A stretch of DNA of 7,173 nt. It comes from an uncultured Phycisphaerales bacterium. Lineage in GTDB: Bacteria; Planctomycetota; Phycisphaerae; WQYP01. The stretch's first letter is position 1; every line of letters starts with the position of its first letter. Where the stretch lies: positions 1 through 7,173 of the forward strand of contig CAIPTQ010000075.1 in NCBI GenBank assembly GCA_903868035.1. The letters run 5' to 3'. The position numbers were made by a program, and so were the translations under genes. Below are positions 1-6,028 of the stretch, one piece after another. Under the pieces are notes generated by a model, which searched no databases, was not told where the DNA came from, and saw only the letters and a program-made list of their open reading frames with translations.

Positions 1-213
1 AACCAACCAATTACCCGCCTCCAAAATATCGCGGCGTGTCCGTAGTTCATCCAACGCCCTTACAGGATTGGGATTGGCTCCAAGATAAATCGCATCCAAA
101 ATGGTGCTTTTGCCTGAATTGTTGGGACCAACGATGACATTGAGTTCCGTGAAGCCTCTCAGTTGGCCCATTCGTATGCCGCGAAGATCTTGAATACCAA
201 GCGAATTGAGCAT
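1..213 (-). CDS. AAA/SMC-like ATPase, N-terminal fragment (71 codons, runs off left edge)
   Basis: I read this by reverse-translating the left edge. From ATG at 213 the frame stays open to base 1. The start of the protein reads MLNSLGIQDLRGIRMGQL, then a beta strand (LNVIVG) leading into a Walker A loop, GPNNSGKST, at residues 29-37, followed by ILDAI. An amphipathic 'I-x-D-L-R-G' strand before a GPNNSGKS P-loop is typical of the RecF/SMC/OLD-like AAA group (AAA_15, AAA_21 and related), which includes repair, restriction-linked and defence ATPases. Walker B, the signature motif and any fused nuclease lie outside the window, so the function cannot be named. I chose ATG 213 because GAGG sits 5 nt upstream; an in-frame TTG near 238-240 is a weaker alternative. 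Hand-counted GC over 1-240 is about 49%, far below galE, which suggests recent acquisition. It lies 81 nt downstream of galE on the same strand. Confidence 0.85.
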   Translation of the reverse strand, partial: MLNSLGIQDLRGIRMGQLRGFTELNVIVGPNNSGKSTILDAIYLGANPNPVRALDELRTRRDILEAGNWLV

Positions 214-235
214 CCCGACCTCATAGTTGGTAAAA

Positions 236-250
236 GGGTGCAATACACCC
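236..250 (-). terminator. weak candidate intrinsic terminator after galE
   Basis: On the minus strand GGGTG, a TATTG loop and CACCC form a 5-bp GC-rich stem, followed at once by TTTT. It lies about 45 nt past the galE stop and just before the ATPase start. The stem is short and the T run is only four bases, so it could attenuate rather than stop transcription, or be chance. Confidence 0.3.
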
Positions 251-294
251 AGAGATTCTAACCGCCGCTCAGAGTCAAGCCAAATACAAGGAAT

Positions 295-1287
295 TCAGGC
301 GTAGCCATTGGGGTGTTTGCTGAACCAATTCCACGCCGTGCGGACGATTTCATCGAGGTCGGTGAAGCGGGCGGACCAGCCGAGGTCGGCCTTGATTTTG
401 GCGGGGTTGGCGTAGAGTTCCGGGGGGTCGCCGGGGCGGCGGGGGGCTTGCTTGATGGGGATGGGTTTGCCGGTGACGCGCTCGACGGACTGGATGATTT
501 CGCGGTTGGAGTAGCCGCGGCCGACGCCGAGGTTGTAGAAGAGGCCCCCCCCCCGGGCGCCGGGCTTGAGGTTTTCGAGGAGGACGAGGTGGGCTTCGAC
601 AAGGTCCCAGACGTGGATGTAGTCGCGGACGCAGGTGCCGTCCTTGGTGGGGTAATCGGTGCCGAAGAGGTCCATGTGGGGGCGTTTGCCGAGTGCGACC
701 TGGAGGAGCACGGGGATGATGTGGGGTTCGGGGCGGTGGTCCTCACCCAGGGTGCCGTCGGGGGCGCAGCCGGCGACGTTGAAGTAGCGCGGGGCGGCGA
801 AGGCCAACCCCTCGGCACGGGCGGTGTCCAACAGGATGCGCTCGACCATGAGCTTGCTGGTGCCGTAGGGGTTGATGGGGTTTTGGGGGAAATCTTCGGT
901 AATGGGCATATGCGCGGGCATGCCGTAGGTGGCGCAGGTGGAGGAAAACACGAGCTTTTTAATGCCGGCGGCATGCATGGCGTCGAGCATGCTGACGGTG
1001 TTGGAGACGTTATTGCGGTAATATTTGCGCGGGTCGGTGACGGACTCGCCGACATAGGCGGAGGCGGCAAAATGCATGACGGCTTCCACCGCTTCGCGCT
1101 GGAAAATGTCGATAATCTGGGAGGTGTTGGCCAAATCCGCCACGTGGAAGCGCGCCCGGGTGTCCACGGCGGCGCGATGGCCGTTGCTCAGATTGTCGAT
1201 GCAGGTGACCTGATGCCCCTTTTCGACCAGCAGCTTGACCGCATGAGAACCGATGTAGCCGGCCCCGCCGATGACGCAAATATTCAC
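295..1287 (-). CDS. galE: UDP-glucose 4-epimerase (GalE)
   Basis: The product is an extended short-chain dehydrogenase/reductase that interconverts UDP-glucose and UDP-galactose in the cytosol with bound NAD, supplying galactosyl units for polysaccharides and for galactose use. The 330-residue length is normal for the family. Visible features are the Rossmann loop GGAGYIGS (residues 7-14), FAASAYVGES (73-82), SSTCATYG (115-122) with Thr117 where E. coli has Ser124, the catalytic pair Y141-x3-K145, RYFNVAG (167-173), VRDYIHVWDL (220-229) and a closing YANP...LGW. The residue matching E. coli Tyr299, which limits use of UDP-GlcNAc, appears to be Leu291, so a broader substrate range is possible but unproven. 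I chose the GTG at 1287 because GGAGG lies 5 nt upstream and the Rossmann strand begins right after; the frame is open further upstream, but that extension resembles no GalE N-terminus. A 10-G tract lies inside the gene. Confidence 0.96.
   Translation of the reverse strand: MNICVIGGAGYIGSHAVKLLVEKGHQVTCIDNLSNGHRAAVDTRARFHVADLANTSQIIDIFQREAVEAVMHFAASAYVGESVTDPRKYYRNNVSNTVSMLDAMHAAGIKKLVFSSTCATYGMPAHMPITEDFPQNPINPYGTSKLMVERILLDTARAEGLAFAAPRYFNVAGCAPDGTLGEDHRPEPHIIPVLLQVALGKRPHMDLFGTDYPTKDGTCVRDYIHVWDLVEAHLVLLENLKPGARGGGLFYNLGVGRGYSNREIIQSVERVTGKPIPIKQAPRRPGDPPELYANPAKIKADLGWSARFTDLDEIVRTAWNWFSKHPNGYA
545..554 (-). repeat. homopolymer tract, 10 G on the coding strand of galE
   Basis: Ten consecutive C on the plus strand read as ten G in galE, encoding the Arg-Gly-Gly-Gly stretch at residues 245-248 just before LFYNLGVGRG. 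The frame is correct on both sides, so the gene is intact as written. Gain or loss of one base would truncate the last quarter of the enzyme. Confidence 0.9.
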
Positions 1288-1292
1288 GCAAA

Positions 1293-1297
1293 CCTCC
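1293..1297 (-). promoter_or_regulatory. ribosome binding site of galE
   Basis: GGAGG on the minus strand, followed by the 5-nt spacer TTTGC and then GTG. It is a strong Shine-Dalgarno match at good spacing and fixes the GTG as the start in place of upstream in-frame codons. Confidence 0.8.
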
Positions 1298-1312
1298 GGG
1301 TAGGGGATGCAA

Positions 1313-1329
1313 CACCCGCCGCGCGGGTG
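1313..1329 (-). promoter_or_regulatory. hairpin in the galE leader
   Basis: CACCCGC, a 3-nt CGC loop and GCGGGTG form a perfect 7-bp GC-rich stem, about 26 nt before the galE start and downstream of the candidate promoter. No T run follows, so it is not a classic intrinsic terminator for the membrane-protein gene upstream. It could stabilise the leader or affect translation. It has the same 7/3/7 geometry as the intergenic repeats elsewhere in the window, but not their sequence. Confidence 0.4.
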
Positions 1330-1356
1330 CGTGATACCAAAGTGCCTCAAGACGGG

Positions 1357-1385
1357 AGTATCGAGCGGAAATGGCCGCGGGGCAA
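1357..1385 (-). promoter_or_regulatory. candidate sigma-70-type promoter for galE
   Basis: On the minus strand TTGCCC (1385-1380), a 17-nt spacer and GATACT (1362-1357) match the -35 and -10 consensus at 4 of 6 positions each. Transcription would start near 1350, giving a leader of about 60 nt that contains the 1313-1329 hairpin. Moderate matches of this kind also occur by chance. Confidence 0.3.
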
Positions 1386-1438
1386 GCGCTGGGCGCGCCC
1401 CCAAGCGCGTGGGCTATCACACCGTCGACGAGGGTGTT

Positions 1439-1454
1439 GGCACCACGTGGCGCC
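1439..1454. other. imperfect 16-nt palindrome in the spacer upstream of galE
   Basis: GGCACCACGTGGCGCC is a dyad with one mismatched pair around a perfect CCACGTGG core. It lies about 28 nt past the stop of the membrane-protein gene and upstream of the candidate galE promoter. It could be an operator or an RNA hairpin; nothing else in the window repeats it. The rest of the 1288-1481 spacer is GC-rich with no gene that I can support. Confidence 0.25.
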
Positions 1455-1481
1455 GCCCCCGCCCGGGTACGTGAAACGGAT

Positions 1482-2936
1482 TTAGTCCAATGACAATGTC
1501 GCCACCGGGAAGCCTTGTGGTTCCGGGCGCTGGGGATGGACCGCCAGCAGCAAGTCCGCCAAGCCAAAGGGCACCAGAAACATCAGGCCGCCGATCCAGC
1601 AGCCCATCTTGAGCAGTGCGGTGAATAGGGTGGGAATCGCTTCCGCCGCCCGCGAAGCCTCGGAAAACAACCCAAACAACGCCCCCAGAACCGATAAGGC
1701 GCCGCACGCCAGGGCGCCAAGGAGCAGCAGGAACGACAGCCCTGTGGCGCGACCGCGCAAATCCGCGATGAAGGTAAAGCGCAAGGCGACGATGGATGCG
1801 GCAATCATGCAGCCCATTTGCGCGATCTGAAACAGTATGAAGAATAAGGCGCTCCCCTGTATATGGCCCCGGGAGTTCGACAAATCCGACAGCAACATGA
1901 AAGGCTGAATCAGCGGGATGGTGGTGTGTCCGCGTAACTCCGAAGTGACAGGTATCAACAGGTGGAGCAGGTATAACCCCCCGCCCACGCCGGCCGTGAT
2001 CGCCGCGGCGCGGTACGTTTTCTGGTAGCGCAGCGCCACGCCGCCGGCGAAGAGCCCCAGCCATCCCAGCAGCGCGATAACCACCGCGACTCCCGTCCCG
2101 ATGAATTCTTGCGGCAAGCTCCGGAATATCTCCTGGACCTCATCGGCACCCATAAGAATCAGCAGCGGCATCATGCCGATGCACATCATGGGGATGCCCC
2201 GCCCTATGCCCCGCACCGCCAAGCCCACGCACAGCACGGCGATTCCCGCCAGCGCGGGGTATATCAACATGATTTTGAGCACGACCGGCACATCGGGCTC
2301 GGCCAGTCCCGTGAAATTAATGAACTCCACACGGAGGCTTGAACTCGAACCGTAATTAGGGCGCATTACCACCACTGGCAGCAGAAAACCAAGCAGCAGC
2401 ATGATGCCCAGCACCACGAACGGAATAGCGCCCATCTGCCCCGAACGCCCGTTGGCCAGATACGGCTGGGTGATCCCGCCCCGGCGCGAATATCCTGCGG
2501 CGGGAGCTGGTGCTTCCACGTGCATTGCCGGGTAACCGCCGGGCGGCGAACTTGGAGCGTCGTCATTTAACGAAACCTGGTAGGACGCGTGTTCCTGGTG
2601 TGGGGAAGAGTGGTGGGGAGGCATCACGGGTGCTGGCGCGGGTTGGGGGGAACTGCTCGCGAACGCCGCCGCCACGGGTACAACCAGGGCGCCTTGGCAT
2701 CTTGGGCACTTTCCCGCCTTGCCTCCCTGGTGGCCTGGCACCTTGAGGGTCGTGCCGCAACTCCCGCAGGTGAATGTGATGATAGGGTCGTTGCGGGGCG
2801 CGGCCACCGCAGATTGCGCGTGCGGCGACTCCGGCACAAGAATCGACCGGCAATCTCGACAAGTCATGCTTCTTCCCGCCAGCGCGTCACTGACATTGAA
2901 ACGCTTGGAACACGTCGGGCAGATCATCACACCCAT
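1482..2936 (-). CDS. tandem zinc-ribbon polytopic membrane protein, function unknown
   Basis: I do not recognise a named family; the function is unknown. The 484-residue protein opens with two zinc ribbons of identical spacing, C-x2-C-x16-C-x2-C: Cys6/9/26/29 and Cys57/60/77/80. The second has the 'LKVP...GKAGKCPRC...VVP' form common in planctomycete proteins. Residues 85-168 are a Pro/Ala/Ser-rich linker. About eight hydrophobic segments follow (near 169-191, 217-241, 247-264, 278-302, 310-330, 361-386, 398-424 and 438-466), with a short tail ending LSLD. I infer an inner-membrane protein with both ends in the cytoplasm, the ribbons perhaps binding protein or nucleic acid, or simply structural. 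ATG 2936 is supported by GGAGG 5 nt upstream; a second ATG three codons in would still keep both ribbons. It has its own candidate promoter and is followed by a 194-bp gap before galE, so co-transcription with galE is uncertain. Confidence 0.88.
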   Translation of the reverse strand: MGVMICPTCSKRFNVSDALAGRSMTCRDCRSILVPESPHAQSAVAAPRNDPIITFTCGSCGTTLKVPGHQGGKAGKCPRCQGALVVPVAAAFASSSPQPAPAPVMPPHHSSPHQEHASYQVSLNDDAPSSPPGGYPAMHVEAPAPAAGYSRRGGITQPYLANGRSGQMGAIPFVVLGIMLLLGFLLPVVVMRPNYGSSSSLRVEFINFTGLAEPDVPVVLKIMLIYPALAGIAVLCVGLAVRGIGRGIPMMCIGMMPLLILMGADEVQEIFRSLPQEFIGTGVAVVIALLGWLGLFAGGVALRYQKTYRAAAITAGVGGGLYLLHLLIPVTSELRGHTTIPLIQPFMLLSDLSNSRGHIQGSALFFILFQIAQMGCMIAASIVALRFTFIADLRGRATGLSFLLLLGALACGALSVLGALFGLFSEASRAAEAIPTLFTALLKMGCWIGGLMFLVPFGLADLLLAVHPQRPEPQGFPVATLSLD

Positions 2937-2998
2937 GTGTACCTCCCACGATGAAATTGGTTGTCGCAGCTCCGGGGCACGATTTGCATTGCCGAGGT

Positions 2999-3027
2999 AG
3001 CATACCCACGGCTTCTGTTGCCGGCAA
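2999..3027 (-). promoter_or_regulatory. candidate promoter of the zinc-ribbon membrane protein, overlapping a palindrome
   Basis: On the minus strand TTGCCG (3027-3022), a 17-nt spacer and TATGCT (3004-2999) match the -35 and -10 consensus at 4 of 6 positions each. This would give a leader of about 55 nt ahead of the GGAGG at 2942-2946. The -35 hexamer is one half of the perfect 10-bp palindrome TTGCCGGCAA (3018-3027), a plausible operator position. CATTGCCG (2987-2994) and CGGCAATG (3022-3029) also form an inverted repeat around the -10. Confidence 0.35.
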
Positions 3028-3036
3028 TGTACACTT

Positions 3037-3057
3037 GCCCGCGCTTGCTCGCGTTGG
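3037..3057 (+). repeat. candidate dispersed motif, copy A (GCCCGCGCTT...GCGTTGG)
   Basis: This stretch begins GCCCGCGCTT and ends GCGTTGG. The same ten bases, followed by ACGC and TTGG, occur on the minus strand at 7088-7110. Both lie in spacers that also carry the hairpin repeat. With only two partial copies here, chance in GC-rich DNA cannot be excluded. Confidence 0.35.
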
Positions 3058-3097
3058 ATGCCCCTTTAGAATTGGCGAATCAATAACTGTCTCCGTC

Positions 3098-3124
3098 AAA
3101 GTAGCAGGCACTTTCCAAGTGCCG
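3098..3124 (+). repeat. 27-nt hairpin repeat, copy 1
   Basis: It starts AAAGTAGCA, then the stem GGCACTT (3107-3113), loop TCC and AAGTGCC (3117-3123), then G. It differs from copy 3 at only two positions, which form one base pair of the stem (T-A here, C-G there). A GTAG tetranucleotide lies just 5' of the hairpin, as in REP elements. Confidence 0.85.
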
Positions 3125-3140
3125 TCTGCCAAGGGCTCAA

Positions 3141-3167
3141 CGGCACACGGAGTGTGCCTGCCACTTT
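3141..3167 (-). repeat. 27-nt hairpin repeat, copy 2 (inverted)
   Basis: Read on the minus strand it starts AAAGTGGCA, then GGCACAC, loop TCC, GTGTGCC and G. It matches copy 1 at 22 of 27 positions; four of the five differences lie in the stem and keep it paired, and the fifth changes GTAG to GTGG. It faces copy 1 inside the composite element. Confidence 0.85.
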
Positions 3168-3191
3168 TAACAGTTATTGATGCGCCAGTCC

Positions 3192-4592
3192 TTATTTAGG
3201 CTGCGTCGCCGGCGCTTTGACCTTGGCTTCCTCCAGATTGTCACCCTTCACATTGGTCAGGTTCAGCAGCGCCCCCGGCACGGTGGCCGTGATGCGCTCC
3301 AGCTTGACGTTGGTCATGTTGCTCAGTTGCAACCCCTGCCGCGCCGAACCCGTCACATCTGTGATCGTCAACCCCTCCACCGGCCGTTCGGCGGCAACAT
3401 TGCGCCCGGCGACAATGACCGGCACGTTGTCGAGCTTGATATTGGAAAAGGCCATGTTCTTCACGCGCGGCCACCGCTCGTCGCCACCGACCGGTTCTGT
3501 GGCCTCGATGCCCTTGGTGACCAGGTCAATGCCGATGAACGTGCCGCAGGCGCTGGCAATGGAGAGATTGGTGCCGGTGATATTTTCGATGTATCCGCCG
3601 CGGTTGGTTTTGGACTTGATGAAGATGGCATTCTGCGAGCAACGAAGGAAAGCCGTATCGCGAATGAACGCATTGGCCACCCCCCCGGACATCTCCGTGC
3701 CGATGCCCAGCCCCGCAAACGATGACGACAGCTTGCAGTCATAAATCAGCACGTCATTGGTCGGCTTGCCGATGCGCACCGCCTCCATGCCCCGGCCGGA
3801 TTTCAGGCAGATCGCGTCGTCCCCCGCCTCGATGTCGCAGTTTCGGATCAGCACATGCTGCGAGGAATCCACGTCGATGCCGTCGCCGTTGGACTGGGAT
3901 GTGCGGATGATGACCCGATCAACCAGAACGTTTTCGCAATACGTCATGTGAATCGACCACATCCGCTGGTAGCGCACCGTGAAGTCCTTGAGCGTCAAAT
4001 TCTTCACGTCAATGGGCTCAAAAATGGACGGCCCGCGCACATTTCCCCGGCCATCAGGCCGCAGTTGCGCCAGCGCCAACGGCGGCCCCTGAATCGTCCC
4101 CAAGCCCACAATGGCCACGTTCTCCGCCTTCTCGGCACACAGCAGCGCCCGATGCCCGTCTCGCCATTCGCCCTCCCACCGCACCTTCATCACCGGATAG
4201 TCGCCCACATCCGGCGAACCCACCAGCGTGGCGCCCTCGTCAATCCGCAGCGTCGTATTCGAACCAACCTTCAGCGACCCCGTAAGGTATTTCCCCGCCG
4301 GCAGCGTCACTTCCCCCCCGCCCCCGGCCGCGCAGTCATCCAGGGCTTTCTGCAAAACCGCCGTGTCCTTCGTCGTGCCGTCCGCCTTCGCCCCCAGCGC
4401 CTTGGCATCATATTTCTTCGCCCCCGCCGCCAGGGCCGGCGCGCCGGTCACCGTTTTCCCAATCTGCTCCACCGGCAGCAGCGCGGGATGGGCCGCGGCA
4501 ACGGGAGCCGTCGCCGGTGTTGCCGCCGGCGGCGCCGCCGCCAGCGAAAGCACCGACAGCATAACAAGCGACGCCAATACAGCCTTGTTCAT
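3192..4592 (-). CDS. exported GH28 (polygalacturonase-like) family protein with altered active site
   Basis: The 466-residue product begins with a Sec signal peptide (MNKAVLASLVMLSVLSLAAA, cut near residue 20) and a Pro/Ala-rich stretch. The GH28 domain starts at 'YDAKALGAKADGTTKDTAVLQKAL' type sequence (61-84) and continues as a right-handed beta helix. GH28 enzymes cut galacturonan or rhamnogalacturonan backbones. The acidic residues of the family are visible in NGDGID (235-240, Asp237) and GDD (257-259). The usual GHG motif reads GLG (294-296), so the His is Leu295, although the following GTEMSGG fits. The usual RIK reads FIK (324-326). Rhamnogalacturonases also lack the GHG His, so the substrate may not be polygalacturonate, or activity may be reduced. 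ATG 4592 is supported by AGGAG 5 nt upstream. The gene stands divergent to tpiA, with a repeat element 5 nt past its stop. It probably acts in the periplasm or outside the cell. Confidence 0.9.
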   Translation of the reverse strand: MNKAVLASLVMLSVLSLAAAPPAATPATAPVAAAHPALLPVEQIGKTVTGAPALAAGAKKYDAKALGAKADGTTKDTAVLQKALDDCAAGGGGEVTLPAGKYLTGSLKVGSNTTLRIDEGATLVGSPDVGDYPVMKVRWEGEWRDGHRALLCAEKAENVAIVGLGTIQGPPLALAQLRPDGRGNVRGPSIFEPIDVKNLTLKDFTVRYQRMWSIHMTYCENVLVDRVIIRTSQSNGDGIDVDSSQHVLIRNCDIEAGDDAICLKSGRGMEAVRIGKPTNDVLIYDCKLSSSFAGLGIGTEMSGGVANAFIRDTAFLRCSQNAIFIKSKTNRGGYIENITGTNLSIASACGTFIGIDLVTKGIEATEPVGGDERWPRVKNMAFSNIKLDNVPVIVAGRNVAAERPVEGLTITDVTGSARQGLQLSNMTNVKLERITATVPGALLNLTNVKGDNLEEAKVKAPATQPK

Positions 4593-4792
4593 GATTACTC
4601 CTGGCCAAAAAAACGCGGCACAAGCCTAAACGATGCCCACCCGCAAAAGATGCATGGTGAGTGATAACAGGTATTCCACAAAAATTCACGGAAATCAGAA
4701 TTTCCCGCGGCGCTCGCTTTTTGGCCTCTTCCCGTGGATAATGGCATATCTTCTCGTGAATGTTCTCGTTTTTTGGAGTAGCCATTACCACC
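4593..4792. other. divergent spacer between the GH28 gene and tpiA
   Basis: This 200-bp spacer must hold promoters for both directions. It is less GC-rich than its neighbours. GATAAT (4737-4742) and TATCTT (4747-4752) are possible -10 elements for tpiA, but neither has a good -35 at 16-18 nt. I found no convincing promoter for the GH28 gene either, and no clear operator. Confidence 0.4.
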
Positions 4793-5554
<762 letters not shown>

Positions 5555-5576
5555 TTTTTAAGGATACGATTCTTCC

Positions 5577-6005
5577 ATGATCCCATTTCTCATGATCGTC
5601 CTGTTCCTGCTGAGCGCGTTCCTCATCATGATCATCCTCCTCCAACGCGGACGCGGCGGCGGACTTGCCGGGGCCTTCGGCTCCGGCGGCGGCTCCTCCT
5701 CCGCCTTCGGCACCAAAACCGGCGACGTCTTCACCATGGTCACCGTCATCGCCTTCGTCCTCTTCATGCTCCTCTCCATCGCCCTCACCTTCAAGTTCAA
5801 AAATGCCAATACGCCCATGCCCAAGTCGGAAACCCCCACCGAGACTGGCTCCGAAAGCAAGCCCGCCGGTACCGGTGTTTCGCAGCCGGCAACCGCCGCC
5901 ACCACTACCAAGCCGGCCACAACTATCAATGCGGGCGCAACCACCGCGTCTTCGCAACCAGCAACCATCCCCACGACCGCACCCACCACCGCCACCCGTC
6001 CCTGA
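5577..6005 (+). CDS. secG: preprotein translocase subunit SecG with extended tail
   Basis: SecG is the small accessory membrane subunit of the SecYEG protein-export channel. The 142-residue protein has transmembrane helix 1 at about 2-22, the family hallmark LLQRGRGGGLAGAFGSGGG followed by SSSAFGTKTGDVFT (21-53), and helix 2 at about 53-72. Residues 76-142 form a Thr/Pro/Ala/Ser-rich tail with no recognisable fold. Many SecG proteins are about 75-110 residues, so the tail is long. The ATG at 5577 begins directly at helix 1; AAGGA lies 12 nt upstream, which is far. The start is 22 nt after the tpiA stop and the stop is 23 nt before yicC, supporting co-transcription. Confidence 0.95.
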   Translation: MIPFLMIVLFLLSAFLIMIILLQRGRGGGLAGAFGSGGGSSSAFGTKTGDVFTMVTVIAFVLFMLLSIALTFKFKNANTPMPKSETPTETGSESKPAGTGVSQPATAATTTKPATTINAGATTASSQPATIPTTAPTTATRP

Positions 6006-6028
6006 CCCGCTTTCTGCAAAGGCCCCAC

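Larger units (their letters stand above)
3073..3187. repeat. composite nested inverted-repeat element (BIME- or MITE-like)
   Basis: The outer arms TGGCGAATCAATAACTGT (3073-3090) and ACAGTTATTGATGCGCCA (3170-3187) are inverted copies matching at 17 of 18 bases. Inside them two hairpin repeats face each other (3098-3124 and 3141-3167) around a 16-nt centre. The element fills much of the gap between the GH28 stop, 5 nt from its right arm, and the zinc-ribbon gene. It encodes nothing. If transcribed from the GH28 side it would fold into a long stem or two stems and could protect or end that transcript, though no T run follows. I see no convincing target duplication. Confidence 0.8.

Noticed and set aside
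258..1070. 270-codon minus-strand open frame overlapping galE
   Set aside because: Pro/Ser/Thr-rich frame-shifted shadow of galE with no recognisable domain.
295..1404. Longer GalE reading from an ATG at 1404
   Set aside because: The extra 39 residues resemble no GalE, cross a GC-rich leader with a hairpin, and lack the strong ribosome site found before the GTG at 1287.
313..1485. 390-codon plus-strand open frame over galE
   Set aside because: It is Gly/Val/Asp-rich, antisense to a gene with full GalE motifs, and arises from the C-ending codons of galE.
3098..3167. Intrinsic terminator for the GH28 gene
   Set aside because: The hairpins are strong, but no T run follows either of them on the minus strand; a role in transcript ending is possible but not shown.
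3073..3187. CRISPR array
   Set aside because: Only two copies, in inverted orientation, without regular spacers and with no cas gene.
3065..3199. TTTAG on both sides of the composite repeat as a target-site duplication
   Set aside because: The two copies are 3 and 7 nt away from the arm ends and only 5 bp long, and one overlaps the end of the GH28 coding region, so chance is likely.
3855..4664. 269-codon Arg-rich plus-strand frame
   Set aside because: Antisense shadow of the GH28 gene with composition typical of a wrong frame.
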